Positions 21,310 through 33,729 are shown, counted from the stretch's first letter. The stretch is 64,000 nt of DNA from Siphonodentalium dalli (GCA_032622095.1 CP136068.1:51888443-51952442); one strand, 5' to 3'. The notes: a model not told the origin generated them from the letters alone. Numbers and translations: made by a program.

Positions 21310-23845
21310 TTTCTGATAATTAAGCGGTATTTCTAACATCCAACGGGTTAAAACAGTCTAGATCTAATCCGTTGTGTACACGAAAGAATGAGATACACAT
21401 TTTCTGCGAATAATGAACGAAACAAGCAGATATGACAGATGAAAAAACTATTTATTTTTAACACATAAAAATTCGGAAATTCCACACCGGAAGTGTGAAA
21501 TAACGTACTCTAACTCTGGGAACAATTTATCCCCAATTTCATGTACAAGAATGTTTAAACATTATCATAACATATTCGACTTGTTTTTAATTTGTTTTCG
21601 TGAAAAGGAATGATAAAAGGCACGATAAACATATCTAGAACGACAACTAAATCCAAATTAGCCATTTCCCCGTCATATTTCGGTCAGGCAAGCGAGGTAC
21701 AAAAATGTATGAATCTGAGTACGAAAGTCGGAGTGTTCCTCTATCGCATTGCAATAATCGCCAACCTATTATAATATAAAAAGCTATGCAGGGGGATAAC
21801 TCGGAAAAAAAATTATTGTTGCGGAAAAAGTCTCATTGTGAGACTTTAACAAGATCTGCAGTTGTTATTCCAAATATGTTTATTTCTTAAAGATTATTCC
21901 ATCTCTTCCTAGAATGTTCTATATAGATTCAGTAGGGCTCCAGGGTATAAAATAGTAGACACCTGTCTGGAAATGCTTCTATCAATTAATATAAATTTTA
22001 TATAGAATTTTTTTATCACAATCCTGCGACAGTAAAAGGGGATATTTTTATAACAGAAATAATGCAAAAACGGTCGTAGCTTATCAAGAGGGAGAACTCT
22101 ATTTTGTTAGCACCCTTAATGGAATGTAGTCTTGAAATCGGGTTCTATTAAAATTATGTTGTTGTAATTGTGGGCCGGAAGAGATACAGCATGTTTAATT
22201 AATTAGTACTTATATCAGCCTTAGTGATTGTCATCTATTTAACTGTGATATTAAAGCACCCCTACTTTTCAATAAATATAGCTTGAAATTGTTGTTTAAA
22301 CCAGTCTATTTCCTGAATATTCAAGCGGTAATCAAATCATTTACATTTTGATTCATGTGCTATTATTTTGTGGGAATTCACAACGAACTTGACATTGTTA
22401 TAATTGTTGTGTATATACTTCCGCCTCTCTCGCTCTGTAAGCCTGTGTTATTCCATCATGATGACCTACTCACGGAATAATTCAATTCCTTCTGGCTTGA
22501 CGGGATCATTACATGCACAACCAGCTATTGTTATACAGGCCACTAGCAATGATCAGAGAGCTGATGACATCTCATGTAACTCTTGCGAGCATGGCTATTA
22601 TTTTGTTGGTTCAAATGTAACAAGTTTCTTGACAAAATCTTATATTTGATATATTTTTATCATGCCACCCCCTCAGATTTACTATATCCTTGCTCCCCAA
22701 GACATCAGTTGGAAACTATTTATAACTGAATCACTGATATACTAGCAGGCAATTTTCCCTCTCTTCTAGTTACCAGCAATAATGTTTTGTTTTAACAAAT
22801 ATTTGTCTTTAATAATTTTTTCTGTCTCGTATGGTGTCATTTTATGCAACATTTATGTTTGTCGATTTGTGAGATCTCGTCAGAGCATACAAAGACACCA
22901 TTTTGGAGAGATATCTTTGCCGATGCATTTACACATCTAATTGCAATTTTACTCCAGTTATTCCGCTAACAAATTCCTGTGTTTATTGATCAGCCACTAA
23001 GCATCATTTATAGAGTACAAAAGCAGTATAAGTAAAGTGATTATCTCAGCATTTATGTGACAATTGGTCACATTACAATTGAAAGTGGAGACAATAGAAT
23101 AGAAGGCTGATAATAATTTATGGGTTTATCGCTTGTGAATGTTTTGAGAACTTTAATTTGATGCTATGACTAATTAGGATGACAGCTACATGTAATCGTT
23201 AACTATATTGGTTTCTGACTATATCACTGAACCTAATTCAGTCAATCTCAGAGAATGTATAACTCTTAGAGGTGATCTTTGGAAATGTAAAACCTGGAAA
23301 TAGCCTTGAATTCAACAAATGTCCATTGAAGGAAAATACTTGAATTTTTAATGATTCCAATTGTATTTTAACATGACTAATTTGTAATAACAGTTGAAAA
23401 AAATCTTTAAATTGTCAAGTATTAGCCTTTAAAAGGCTTGATGTTTATAAATTCTGACCTGTGGGAGCTCTGAATTTGTAGTAGTTCTTAAGCGTTTCCT
23501 ACAGATCACCGAGACATGAATCAAGTCAGAAATGTTTCGCTAACGCTTATGACTATTGAAATTCTTTGATTTAAGTTTCAACTGCAAATTTACTGCACAT
23601 ATTTCCTTGACCAGAAATTTCAACAAAAAGACCTTAGTTGACAATCAAAATTTGTTCCATTCATGATGACAGAAATGTGGAAAATTCCTCAAACATCAAT
23701 TGGAGTGATTTCTCTTTACTTTATGTAGATTTCATGCTGTAACATGATTTATGCTCGGCTCGTTTATATTACTAGAAATGTGAATTTTCTTTTTTTTTAA
23801 AACAAGTATTTTCAGAATATCTCACTTATTGGCTATATTAAATCT
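21310..23845 (+). other. No gene recognised
   Basis: AT-rich 2.5 kb. The frame at 22,404-22,649 shows no recognisable domain and lacks a convincing splice context. No repeat shared with the rest of the window was noticed. Confidence 0.4.
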
Positions 23846-23849
23846 ACAT

Positions 23850-24833
23850 GAGAGCTTTCCCATGAATGGCAACAAGCCATATTTCCGACTAAATCCTGAA
23901 AAGTTATCCATAATTCTGCTGTGGTTAAGCAGTCGATTATTTAGAGCATTACTGTACATGAAAAATCTGTCTTTATAAATCAGTTGTAACTTCCAACTTG
24001 TAAGTTGAGTGTGTCACCAAATATTTCTGCCATGTTTTGAAGAGATGCTAATGTCTTCAAAACAAGTTTCATGAAATATTATAGTAGGAAGTGAGACCAC
24101 ATCTTCAGGGTTCGAAGAATTTGTGTCTGCAAATAACATGCTCTGAACGACATTCTCGAGAACTGATATCTGTATGTTTTCCATATGTCATTATGAAATC
24201 TATTTGTTAATTGTGATAACTTTTCTGTATAAAGGCAATTATTAACAAACTGCATTTAGATCTTGTATCTATATGAGTGTATATATTTTGTTACCAAAAA
24301 AGCACATGGTCAATTAAATTATTATTAATACAAAATGTCATCTTCTCATTTCTTCCTTGTTAATTCAATGCGACAGGGTCAAAGGGACCCAAGGCACTCG
24401 CAGAGGGTAAATGTCACTATATTAAAATATAAAATTCTAAACATGACTAAGTACATGGAGAAAACAGTCGCCACAGCAACACCAAATCATTTATCCCCGC
24501 AAGGTTGTCTTGAAAAGAGAATCAACACATATACGCAAGTAGCTCAGTTTTACAATGAATAGATATGCTGTAAGATCAGTTGCCTTTGAAACGATAGGAA
24601 AATCATTCTCTTGGTAAATAGCATTTGAGTACGATCCGGTCAAGGAACCTACGTCACCAATCAAGTCTCTAACCCAAGGTAGTTTTTTTTTTAAACATTT
24701 ATATAAACATAAAATTTAGCAGCTATCCGAACGTCTGAAGTGACAGTTTAGAGCTTATAGTTAATTAATCACGCCACTTCATAAAACGCATCGCTATAAA
24801 TATGTTACAAGGGAGATCACAGAATTGAATACC
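23850..24833 (+). repeat. Tandem segmental duplication, copy 1, first part
   Basis: Starts GAGAGCTTTCC(C)ATGAATGG and is colinear with 27,322-28,268, with scattered substitutions and small indels (for example a 31-bp AAAGGCAATTATT-type segment missing in copy 2). Includes 'GGGTCAAAGGGACCCAAGG' and 'GTTGTCTTGAAAAGAGAATC'. Ends at the ATACC target site of the inserted element. Confidence 0.9.
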
Positions 24834-26818
24834 AGTCTGGTCGTTGAGACTCGATTTTGAGGTGAACCTAGAACAAATTGTTTACAAGCTGTTTTCGGTG
24901 CATTTTGGTCAGAAAATTATACAATCGTGGCCATGAAATGGCTGTCAAAATGGCCGCAACTCCAAACCATACCACGTAGAAAGCAACATATTGGGTAACA
25001 ACATAAGAGTGAAAAACGTATTGGCAATATACAATTCGGTTGTTAAATATCTTTAAAGGTACACGCATCATTAAAACAGATCAATCTGAAGGATCATCGG
25101 TCACTGCACAGCAAGTCAACCCCCCAATGATTTACATTTTTAACGTTTGGGTGTTCTGCTTATCCAACATCCAACTGTTGGGAAAAACAAAAATAGCTCG
25201 TGCATGCAACACACGAACTAATGTTTCGCCTCACAGTGCATGGTAGTTTCATTCGGCATGGTGATTAAATATTGAATGCAACACCGAAATTTAAGTGCAT
25301 ACTCTAGAGGTATAAATAGTAGTTATATTTCCGGAATTGTCAATACTCCCGGTGATAATAAACGATACACGTATGTCGCAATGGTTATATACTGTAAAGA
25401 AACACTCATATCTTCAATGGATTAGCACCGAATCTCACCAGGTCAAAGAGACTGTACATAGTACATTGTATGTAAGACTAATTTTCATTCTGCTACCAAC
25501 CCGGTTTCTTAGTAGACAATTTTGTTAAAATTACTTCAGTGGCCACTTTACAACTAGAATAAGCTACAGCGCAATGCACACTATTAGTTTTCAGTATATT
25601 TTTGTTTGAAAATATATTACCATTACCACCCACGTAATCGTGCTAAATATCAGGTGATCATCGTTTAAGATGTTATTCCAACGTTGAACATTCACCCAAT
25701 ATTGTTAGTTGTTGAACAGACATGTGTAACATTATGGTAATTTATGGAAAATGGGTAAACGCGGTGATGCTGTTGAAGACAACGTAGTAAGTTTCGCGTA
25801 GATGTGGCCTTGGTGAATTCAACCAAATATAATTTCCAGGTATAAACAGTCTCCGTCAGATTATGTAGGCAATTTTGGTCAAGTTTTGAATTTATTGAAG
25901 ACAGTCTATGGTACTCATTTGTGATTTAATAAATTTAGTTCATGGAACACCATCATGCATTCTTGTGATAAAAGCGAAATATTCGTGTGTTTATCACTTG
26001 ATCTGAGGCAACTATAACAACTATTTTGAGACGCATACAATAGGATCTACGCATTCTCCCCAGTACAATATGAACATAATTCATACCGTTTTATAGCAAT
26101 TAATTTTTTTAAGTTTTATACCGTAGATATCAAAATAAATGGTGATCGGTCTCATTCGTGAGACTGCTCTGAATACATATATTTCTGCTTCCAGATAAAG
26201 GCCGCATAGTCAATACATCCCTACTAAATCCCGTTTAGCTGTTTAATTACACATATATCACACGATTCAAGATTAGCGGTACAGATAAAACTGCGTCATT
26301 TTTCCGTTTCTGGATGCCCAAAAGTCCAGATTTAACCGTTCCACAAGACCCTGATTTCGCTTGCTCTCTCGTGAGATACATCAGAAAGAATTCGTACATC
26401 TCTAATCAAAAGTTTCTCTTATAGTTGTAGTCATTCTTCCTCGCAATATTCGAGCGTTTGTTCACTCGTATATAGTACTAGCTATTCAATTTTGCACTAA
26501 ATGTAAATTTCATTCGATTTTGTCCATTTTGGTGGCCATTTTGGGAAAAATATTCTACATATATGGTTTACGACTAAGCAATGTTTGTGTATATTTCAAT
26601 TTATTACGAATTTGGCATTAATTGGAGCACCTGCCGCAGAATTCAGTATTTTCCGATAACAACCGACATTATGGACGCCATCTTCAATAGAGAATTTTCC
26701 CCAAAGCGGATTTTAGCTGATTTTGGATATGTTGTTCCCTACATTCTGCCCGACAATATGACACCAAAAACAGCTTGTAAACAATTTGTTCTAGGTCCAA
26801 TGCTTCAACGACCAATCT
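24834..26818. mobile_element. DNA transposon insertion with 5-bp target duplication (1,985 bp)
   Basis: Flanked by ATACC at 24,829-24,833 and 26,819-26,823. Copy 2 of the duplication has a single ATACC at the equivalent place (about 28,265), a true empty site. The ends are inverted: AGTCTGGTCGTTGA and, mirrored, AGATTGGTCGTTGA, then a shared block CCTAGAACAAATTGTTTACA. No transposase was recognised. The frame at 26,581-26,898 runs across the right junction and is not a gene. Superfamily not assigned. Confidence 0.85.
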
Positions 26819-27321
26819 ATACCTCTTCACTTCTAATGGCCATAATTCACAAACGCCTGAACCAATTCTTAAAATTCAAATGCCAATCGGTTGAGTAAAA
26901 GCTATATTTTCCAATTATGGTACACAATTCTAGGATTGACTGTTCCAAAACTTTGAAAACAACATGCTGAACAAAACAAGACAGTCAATGACTGTGAGTC
27001 GCTCACCCGACTAAAGACTGGGACTCTGAAGACCATAAGAGTTAGTATTTGTCAAAATCACATAAAAATAAGTAGTTCTAAACAAGAAAATAGCTAGAGG
27101 GTCTCTGTTAAGCAGTGAGGTGTCCACCTTGAAATTTTCACGCCCCTGATACCTCCCATCCCATTTAGTCCATAGCCTGTCTGTCGCCTCCCAACTTAAG
27201 CAAGCAGACTCCCAAGTTCGTAAAAAATCCTTTGCACATGTTGGAATTTTACAACTGATATCTCAAACTTTCCCAACTGTTGCAAAGTTCCAACCTGACA
27301 TTCCCCCTTTTTAGCTCACCT
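26819..27321 (+). repeat. Segmental duplication, copy 1, second part
   Basis: Resumes at TCTTCACTTCTAATGGCC and continues through the 'GACAGTCAATGACTGTGAG' block to 'CATTCCCCCTTTTTAGCTCA'. Matches 28,268-28,517 and then 29,294-29,735 in copy 2. Confidence 0.85.
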
Positions 27322-28517
27322 GAGAGCTTTCCTATGAATGGCAACAAGCCATATTTCCGACTAAATCCTGAAAAGTTACCCATAATTCTGCTGTGGTTAA
27401 GCAGTCGATTATTTAGAGCATTACTGTACATGAAAAATCTGTCTTTATAAATCAGTTGTAACTTCCAACTTGTAAGTTGAGTGTGTCACCAAATATTTCT
27501 GCCACGTTTTGAGGAGATACTGATGTCGTCAAAACAAGTTTCATGAAATATTATAGTAGGAAGTGAGACCACATCTTCAGGGTTCGAAGAATTTGTGTCT
27601 GCAAATAACATGCTCTGAATGACATTCTCGAGAACTGATATCTCTATGTTTTCCTTTTGAAATATATTTGTTGATTGTGAGAACTTTTCTGTCTAAAGAT
27701 CTTGTATCTATATGAGTGTATATTTTGTTACCAAAAAAGCACATGGTCAATTAAATTATTAATACAAAATGTTATCTTCTCATTTCTTCCTTGTTAATTC
27801 AATGTGACAGGGTCAAAGGGACCCAAGGCACTCGCAGTGGGTAAATGTCACTATATTAAAATATAAAAGTCTGTAAACATCACCAAGTACATGGAGAAAC
27901 AGTCGCCACAGCAACACCAAATCATTTATCCCCGCAAGGTTGTCTTGAAAAGAGAATCAACACATATACGCAAGTAGCTCAGTTTTACAATGAATAGATA
28001 TGCTGTAAGATAGGAAAATCATTCTCTTGGTAAATACCATTTGAGTACGATCAGGTCAAGGAACCTACGTCGCCAATCAAGTCTCTAGGTAGTTTTTATT
28101 TTAAAACAATTTTAAAACAATTATATAAACATAAAATTTAGCAGCTATCTGAATGTCTGAAGTGACAGTTTGGAGCACAGGGGCTTATCGTTAATTAATA
28201 ACGCCACTTCATAAAACACATCGCTATAAATATGTTACAACTTACAAGGGAGATCACAGAATTGAATACCTCCTCACTTCTGATGGCCATAATTCACAAA
28301 CGCCTGAACCAATTCTTAAAATTCAAATGCCAATCGGTTGAGTAAAAGCTATATTTTCCAATTATGGTACACAATTCTAGGATAGACTGTTCCAAAACTT
28401 TGAAAACAACATGCTGAACAAAACAAGACAGTCAATGACTGTGGGTCGCTCACCAGACTGTAAAGACTGGGACTCTGAAGACCATAAGAGTTAGTATTTG
28501 TCAAAATCACATAAAAA

Positions 28518-29293
28518 TGAAAGTGTCAATGACACTGTAGCTCAACTTAGGTAGGGGAATAATTTAATGGTTGACAGTAAATGGAGGAATGGGAAAGGTG
28601 CTAATTGAAATGTCTAACCTGCGCCAAAGGATTTAGTGATGCAAAGAGTAAAATACAAGATGGCTGCTGGCGGCCATGTTTTTAGGCCAATTGACCCCAA
28701 AAGGACTCGTTCCCATCTACGTGTCATTGTTAACATCCATGAGAAATTTTATGAAGATCTGACCAAAGTTACAACCTACAAATTTCATGATGATCAGATG
28801 AACAGTACCTGTAGACTGCGCCAATGGATTGAATTTTGAAATCCAAGATGGCCACTGGCAGCCATGTTTTTTTGCCGAATGACCCTAACATTACTCGTTC
28901 CCATCTACATGTCAATGTCAACATTCATGACAAATTTAATAAAGATCAGACCAAAGGTATGACCTGTAGCCCGTGCGAAAGGATTTAGTCATGCAAAGAG
29001 TAAAATCCAAGATGGCTACTGGCGGCCATGTTTTTTGGCCGAACGACCCCAAAATCACTCGTTCCCATCTACATGTCATTATTAACATTCATGACAAATT
29101 TCATGATGATCAGACAAACAGTACGACCTGTAGCCCGCGCCAATGGATTGAATCTTGAAATCCAAGATGGATGCCAGTGGCCATGTTTTTTGGCCGAATG
29201 ACCCCAAAATGACTCATTCCCATCTACATGTCAATGTCAACATTCATGACAAATTTCATAAAGATCAGACCAAAGGTAAGTAAGTTGAGCTAA
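28518..29293 (+). repeat. 'AAGTGTCAATGACACTG' element with internal tandem units
   Basis: Inserted in copy 2 only: copy 1 reads straight through at ATAAAAA|TAAGTAG. Starts TGAAAGTGTCAATGACACTG and has TAGCTCAACTTA near its left end, with the mirror TAAGTTGAGCTA at its right end. Internal units of about 170 bp repeat 'AAGATGGC(T/C)NCTGGCGGCC', 'TCGTTCCCATCTACATGTCA' and 'ACATTCATGACAAATTTCAT'. Open frames at 28,636 and 28,973 are repeat-derived. Other copies at 30,626 and 63,862. Confidence 0.8.
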
Positions 29294-29335
29294 TAAGTAG
29301 TTCTAAACAAGAAAATAGCTAGAGGGTCTCTGTTA

Positions 29336-29506
29336 GTTTAAACAGTATTTATTTTTCCCTCTATGGACATTCAGATAAATAATTACAATAGATACAAATT
29401 TAGAAGAAAAATGGGATTAGGCAACAAGCCATAGGCTTATTTGAAGCCCTCTCCCTTGACAATGGCACAGCCATACTTGACTGCAAGTCAAGTAGGGGTA
29501 AATAAT
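29336..29506 (-). mobile_element. LINE 3'-end fragment (171 bp) with 15-bp target duplication
   Basis: Flanked by AGAGGGTCTCTGTTA at 29,321-29,335 and again at 29,507-29,521; the paired sequence in copy 1 has it once. On the minus strand the insert has a 'GGCTTCAAATAAGCC' stem-like block and ends in an AT-rich tail. That, with the 15-bp duplication, fits a 5'-truncated non-LTR retrotransposon insertion. Confidence 0.7.
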
Positions 29507-29730
29507 AGAGGGTCTCTGTTAAGCAGTGGGGTGTCCACCTTCAAATTTTCAACTGCACGCCCCCGATACCTCCCATCCCATTTAGTCCATAGTCTGTCTG
29601 TCGCCTCCCAACTTAAGCAAGCAGACTCCCAAGTTCGTAAAAATTCCTTTGCACATGTTGGAATTTTACAACTGATATCTCAAGCTTTCCCCAACTGTTG
29701 CAAAGTTCCAACCGGACATTCCCCCTTATT

Positions 29731-30125
29731 AGCTCACCTGAGACGAAGTCTCCGGTGGAGCTCTAGTCATCACTCCTCGTCCGTCAACAATTCTTTAAAC
29801 CTCTTCTTCTTCCGAACCATAAGACCGAATGGGTTCATATTTGGTGTGGATGTTCCCTTGGTGACTCACATTCAGATTTGTTCAAATCAGGTCACTGGGT
29901 CCAATAGTTGCGAAAGCAGGGCAATAACTCTATTCCTCCATAGTAATTCTTAGAATAACTTCTTCTCAAGAACCATTGGGCCTATTTAGCTTATATTTGG
30001 TATGGAGGGTCCTTGGGTGACTGGTGTTCAGATTTGTTCAAATGGGTCACTGGGTCAAATAGTGGCAGAGCCAGGGACACAACTCTTTTTTCTTTAAATG
30101 TGGCCGCAATGGGCTTCCGTAATTT
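29731..30125 (+). repeat. 'TTAGCTCACCTGAG' dispersed repeat
   Basis: Starts TTAGCTCACCTGAGACGAAG and has 'CTCCGGTGGAGCTC' and 'GTCATCACTCCTCGTCCGTC' as in the reversed copies at 59,672 and 61,798. Two internal 'GGGTTCATATTTGGTNTGGA' type units follow, then 'CCGCAATGGGCTTCCGTA'. The 170-codon frame over 29,441-29,953 crosses repeat junctions and is not a gene. Confidence 0.75.
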
Positions 30126-30129
30126 ATTG

Positions 30130-30620
30130 CTCAATTTAAAAAATAAATAACACCATTATAACATTAACCAGGGTGACTCAACAAAATTTGGTTTAAACAG
30201 CTAGCAGATACTCAGCTCTATGAGATATGAGGAAGGTGTCTGCAATCACAGAATGTTTACTTAACACCATATAGAAGTCACATTGATTATAAAGTATTAA
30301 ATGAAATGGCAGTGTTAACAAAATCTGATTGGAATGACAGCTCCTTTGATTAATAGCCTAAAATTCTCTGCCTGTTAAAGAGTTTGTATATAAATGACCC
30401 ATAGCTTATGATAACAAACTCCCAAGGGCAAGTGTGAATGATGATTCTGACAGTTAGGCCAGTAAAACTAAATGCCTGTTTTCTCAGGCAAATACATATG
30501 GGAAACTGGATGAGAAAGGAGGCATTTTTTTTAGTTTACCTGAAATGAAGAATTGAGACATATTTTGTGTGAATGGTCCCTAGGTGGCTGGGATTCAGTT
30601 CTGTTCAAATGGGGGTCACA
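30130..30620 (+). other. No gene recognised
   Basis: AT-rich, non-coding. A short diverged copy of the 'GGGATTCAG...TTCAAATGGGGGTCA' block lies at about 30,580-30,620. Confidence 0.4.
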
Positions 30621-30625
30621 TGGTC

Positions 30626-31049
30626 AAATGAAAGTGTCAATGACACTGCAGCTCAACTTAGGTAGGGGAATAATTTAATGGTTGACAGTAAATGGAGGAA
30701 TAGGAAAGGTGAAATGTTTAAGTAAGACAAGATGTACATGTCAATATCAACATTCATGACAAGTTTCATAATGATCAGATCAGGGATGTGGTGAGTATGG
30801 TGTGCCAAAGGATTTAGTGATGCAAAGAATAAATTCTAAAATGGCCACCGGCAGCCATGTTTTTTTTCCGAATAACCCCCAAAATGACTCGTTCCCATCT
30901 AAATGTCATTGTTAACATCCATGACAAATTTCACGAAGATCTGACTAAAGCTACGACCTGTAGCCCGCGCCAATGGATTTAATGTTTTTTGGCCGAATGA
31001 CCCCAAAAGGACCCGTTCCCATCTGCATGTCATTGTTAACATTCATGAC
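30626..31049 (+). repeat. 'AAGTGTCAATGACACTG' element, shorter copy
   Basis: Same opening as 28,518 (GAAAGTGTCAATGACACTG, TAGCTCAACTTAGG is here GCAGCTCAACTTAGG) and internal '...GCAGCCATGTTTTTT', 'TCGTTCCCATCT' blocks, with deletions. Ends where the hAT-like element at 31,058 begins. Confidence 0.75.
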
Positions 31050-31057
31050 CTACTGTC

Positions 31058-32396
31058 TAGAGCTGAAACGGTTGACCCATTCTTCTAACCGGTTAACCGG
31101 ATTTCAACCGGTTAACCGCTAATTTCTAGCGGACTTCTCTCAAACTAATTATGTCGACATTATGCCATGCTCCAGGGACAAACCTAGGTGAGAAATAGTA
31201 GCTGAAATAAAGACCGTATTCACGGCATTTAACGATATTCAAAAACACGCATTCACTGTTCTTTTGCTGGCTCTTGTGATGGGGAATGAGCAAGTGAAAT
31301 TTGTGAATGGCAGGGAAGGTCGCTTATTTGCCGTGATCAGCATATGTTTGGGCATTTGTAAAACGAGTAAAATAGTATGGGTATTGGTAAAACGAGTAAC
31401 AAAACTATATATTAAAGATCTGTAATATATCATTATCATCATTGGTATATCCTCCAATGCATTATATATATAAAGACAAGAAAGTAATAACTATAGAACA
31501 AAAAGGAAGGTCAGTTAGGTCAGACTCGCAGTCCTATTCAGTATTCAAGCTATTCGTCGGTATCATGATAGCGGACACTAGTGTTGGGAGGTTATATAAT
31601 TTACGTTTCGGTTTCGTTTTTGTTGGTAAGAAAAAACCTGGTTTCGGTTTTAGTATGCAATCACTTAACATATAGCAATTACTGCCAAATTGAGTGTTAA
31701 TTAGTCCCACAGGCACAACCAGTTACAGAGTAGCATGGAGCATCAATTTCCTTGATAAAAGGGAAGATCATTGAAGAAGTTTTGGGTTGCTTCAACTACG
31801 ATTGAATTGATCATATTAGATCACAACAGGGAGGAAGAACGGGAAGAGTGAAGACATTGTGCAGCTGATCTCAATCTTCAAACTTTGTCGACTTCCATAG
31901 TTTTTATAAACCCCACTGTAAAACAGTTTTATATATAGTATGTAGTGGTGTGATTCCAATTTGAATCCATGTTGCTTCGTGCAGTATTAACTATTAAGTT
32001 ACAAAAGCACGCATTGCCACACAACGCCACTTTTACGTTGTCACTTCCTTGTGTGCATTCAGACTTGATACACAGTGACTGCACACGTGCTTTTGTCGGA
32101 AGAAAACTTCAAAGGGTCGGAATTGATTGAAGGTCGCCGACACTTCCAGACAGTTCGAGAATTGCTACTAAGTATCTGATACTACCGCGTGTACCAATTA
32201 ATGCTTGCTTGCACTCTACTATCGGTGACACAGGATTTAGTATTAGTTTTGCATCATTTAACCTAATATTTTGAGGATTATTCACGTTCACATTCAACTG
32301 ACAACGGGATGCGGTTACGTCCGGTTCATTTTTTTCTAACCGGTTACGTCGTTAACCGGATGCTAACCGGTTAACCGTCTAACCGTTTCAGCTCTA
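31058..32396. mobile_element. hAT-like element, TAGAGCTG type (1,339 bp)
   Basis: Terminal inverted repeat TAGAGCTGAAACGGTT and its mirror, then several AACCGGTTAACC boxes near both ends. Flanks CTACTGTC (31,050-31,057) and CTACTGTA (32,397-32,404) match at 7 of 8 bases, an 8-bp target duplication. The interior differs from the two relatives at 37,077 and 39,784. No transposase recognised. Confidence 0.85.
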
Positions 32397-32554
32397 CTAC
32401 TGTATGACAATGCCTGCCATTGCCTAGCCCCTGGTATGATAGTCAATGATATGATTGGGATATTTGGGTTCCAACTAGCTTGGATTAAGTTGTATATTAA
32501 TATAATATATAATAAAATATTCAAATTTGAATTCCGATATCTTATTTATAAATT

Positions 32555-32685
32555 ATATATATCAATAATTGTACAGCTGTTTTTTCACAAAATGAACGCA
32601 AAAACAAACAACAAATTTAATATGTTTACTTGTTTTGGCATTCAATTTGTGAAAAAAAAGCTATACAATTATTGATATATATTTC
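32555..32685. mobile_element. Small foldback (about 130 bp)
   Basis: Arms of about 40 bp: 'ATATATCAATAATTGTAC' and 'TTTTTTCACAAAATGAA' at the left, mirrored at the right with three or four changes. The loop contains ACAAACAACAAATTTAAT. The frame at 32,436-32,675 is a by-product. Confidence 0.75.
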
Positions 32686-32929
32686 CATTTCAAGAGATTT
32701 AAACATTTCTATGCAATTCTTCAAGAGTGCTATGCAATCTCCAGTTTATATGCATAGCAGTTTACTACGCAAAATTTAAAAAGTAAATCAGGCCCTGGTA
32801 CATTTTGTGGGGATAGTCACAGGTGTAACTGCACCCACTTGATGCCAGATGTACCAGTGCTAAAAATAGCACTCTTGAAACTGTATTCAGCAACTTACAC
32901 CCACTGCTCATTAGTGCTCAATGAACTGA

Positions 32930-33075
32930 AATTTCTTGTAATACCATATTGAATTTTAATGTGGAACAAAAACAACAAATCCTGAACTTCACCACATAGA
33001 TGTTTAATGTGGAAAACAAACAACAGGTCCTGACATACACCACAAGGATTGTTTAATGTGGTACACTAACCAGCA
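32930..33075 (+). repeat. Short tandem repeat downstream of ATP5MG
   Basis: Three diverged units of about 55-60 bp based on 'TTTAATGTGGAACAAANAAC' and 'CCTGAAC(T)T(A)CACCACA'. They lie just past the stop codon of ATP5MG on its 3' side. Confidence 0.7.
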
Positions 33076-33161
33076 CCAACAAGTACTTTAGCTCCTCACA
33101 AAACCATCTGTCATCATTTCTACTCAATGTCTGATAAATATAAAGTCTACGACCATGACAA

Positions 33162-33308
33162 TCAATGATGAACTTTGGCATATTCTGGCATTTCATACGT
33201 GACAGCGCCCGGTATGTAGTAACCGATTAGGTTTCTCTTTCCTATACATTCACCAATGTAGAAACAGAAGAGGACATCCAGAGCAATACAGGTGTTCACT
33301 AAAGATTC
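33162..33308 (-). CDS. ATP5MG: ATP synthase subunit g, exon 3 (C-terminus and stop)
   Basis: Minus-strand acceptor TTGTTTTACAG, then 48 codons and TGA (33,162-33,164). It encodes ESLVNTCIALDVLFCFYIGE, then CIGKRNLIGY. This is the single transmembrane helix of subunit g with its G-E-C-I-G (GxxxG) dimerisation motif and the conserved G-K-R. The human counterpart ends within a few residues of IGY. Here about 18 more residues follow (YIPGAVTYEMPEYAKVHH). The exon joins exon 2 in phase 0 at L-T-V-K|E-S, exactly as the conserved LTVKE. Confidence 0.95.
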   Translation of the reverse strand, partial: ESLVNTCIALDVLFCFYIGECIGKRNLIGYYIPGAVTYEMPEYAKVHH

Positions 33309-33572
33309 CTGTAAAACAAAAAAGTAGTATTAAAAAAGTGGAATTCAAAAACTGAATAAAGGTCAATAGCCAAAAGTGGTGATCAATTCAAATCACTCGA
33401 CTTGAACAAATACAATCAATAAAGAATCATGAAATATGTAAATCAGAAACAATAAACTTGATGTTTTGACACCGAAAAGGATGATAATTTGCTGCTCATA
33501 GCACCATTTGGAACATTTCATATGCATTTGTTAATAGTTGGGAATTTCAGTGTGCCGGACAAAAATGGCTGC

Positions 33573-33590
33573 GGGGGGGGGGGGGGGGGG
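33573..33590 (+). repeat. Poly-G run (18 G)
   Basis: Homopolymer within ATP5MG intron 2. Confidence 0.95.
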
Positions 33591-33729
33591 TTATATATGG
33601 TTAGTCAGTTGTACGTGTCACTATATGTGGACATATATAGTCCACTGATTCCAAGTACATGATCTGCAGTCTATTTGGTGTCTGGCACAAATGAAGCTTG
33701 TGTTACAGAACTTATGTGCAAATAATTAT

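Larger units (their letters stand above)
27322..29735 (+). repeat. Segmental duplication, copy 2
   Basis: Directly follows copy 1. It lacks the 1,985-bp transposon but has two insertions of its own, 28,518-29,293 and 29,336-29,506. The end 'ACATTCCCCCTTATTAGCTC' merges into a 'TTAGCTCACCTGAG' repeat. Confidence 0.85.

Noticed and set aside
22404-22649. Small protein-coding gene on the plus strand
   Set aside because: No domain, no splice context and no repeat-independent support.
26581-26898. 105-codon frame
   Set aside because: Runs through the right border of the 1,985-bp element into duplicated repeat sequence; the border is proven by an empty site.
29441-29953. 170-codon open frame, the longest in the window
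   Set aside because: It crosses from a LINE insertion and duplication into a dispersed repeat, and its parts match other non-coding copies.
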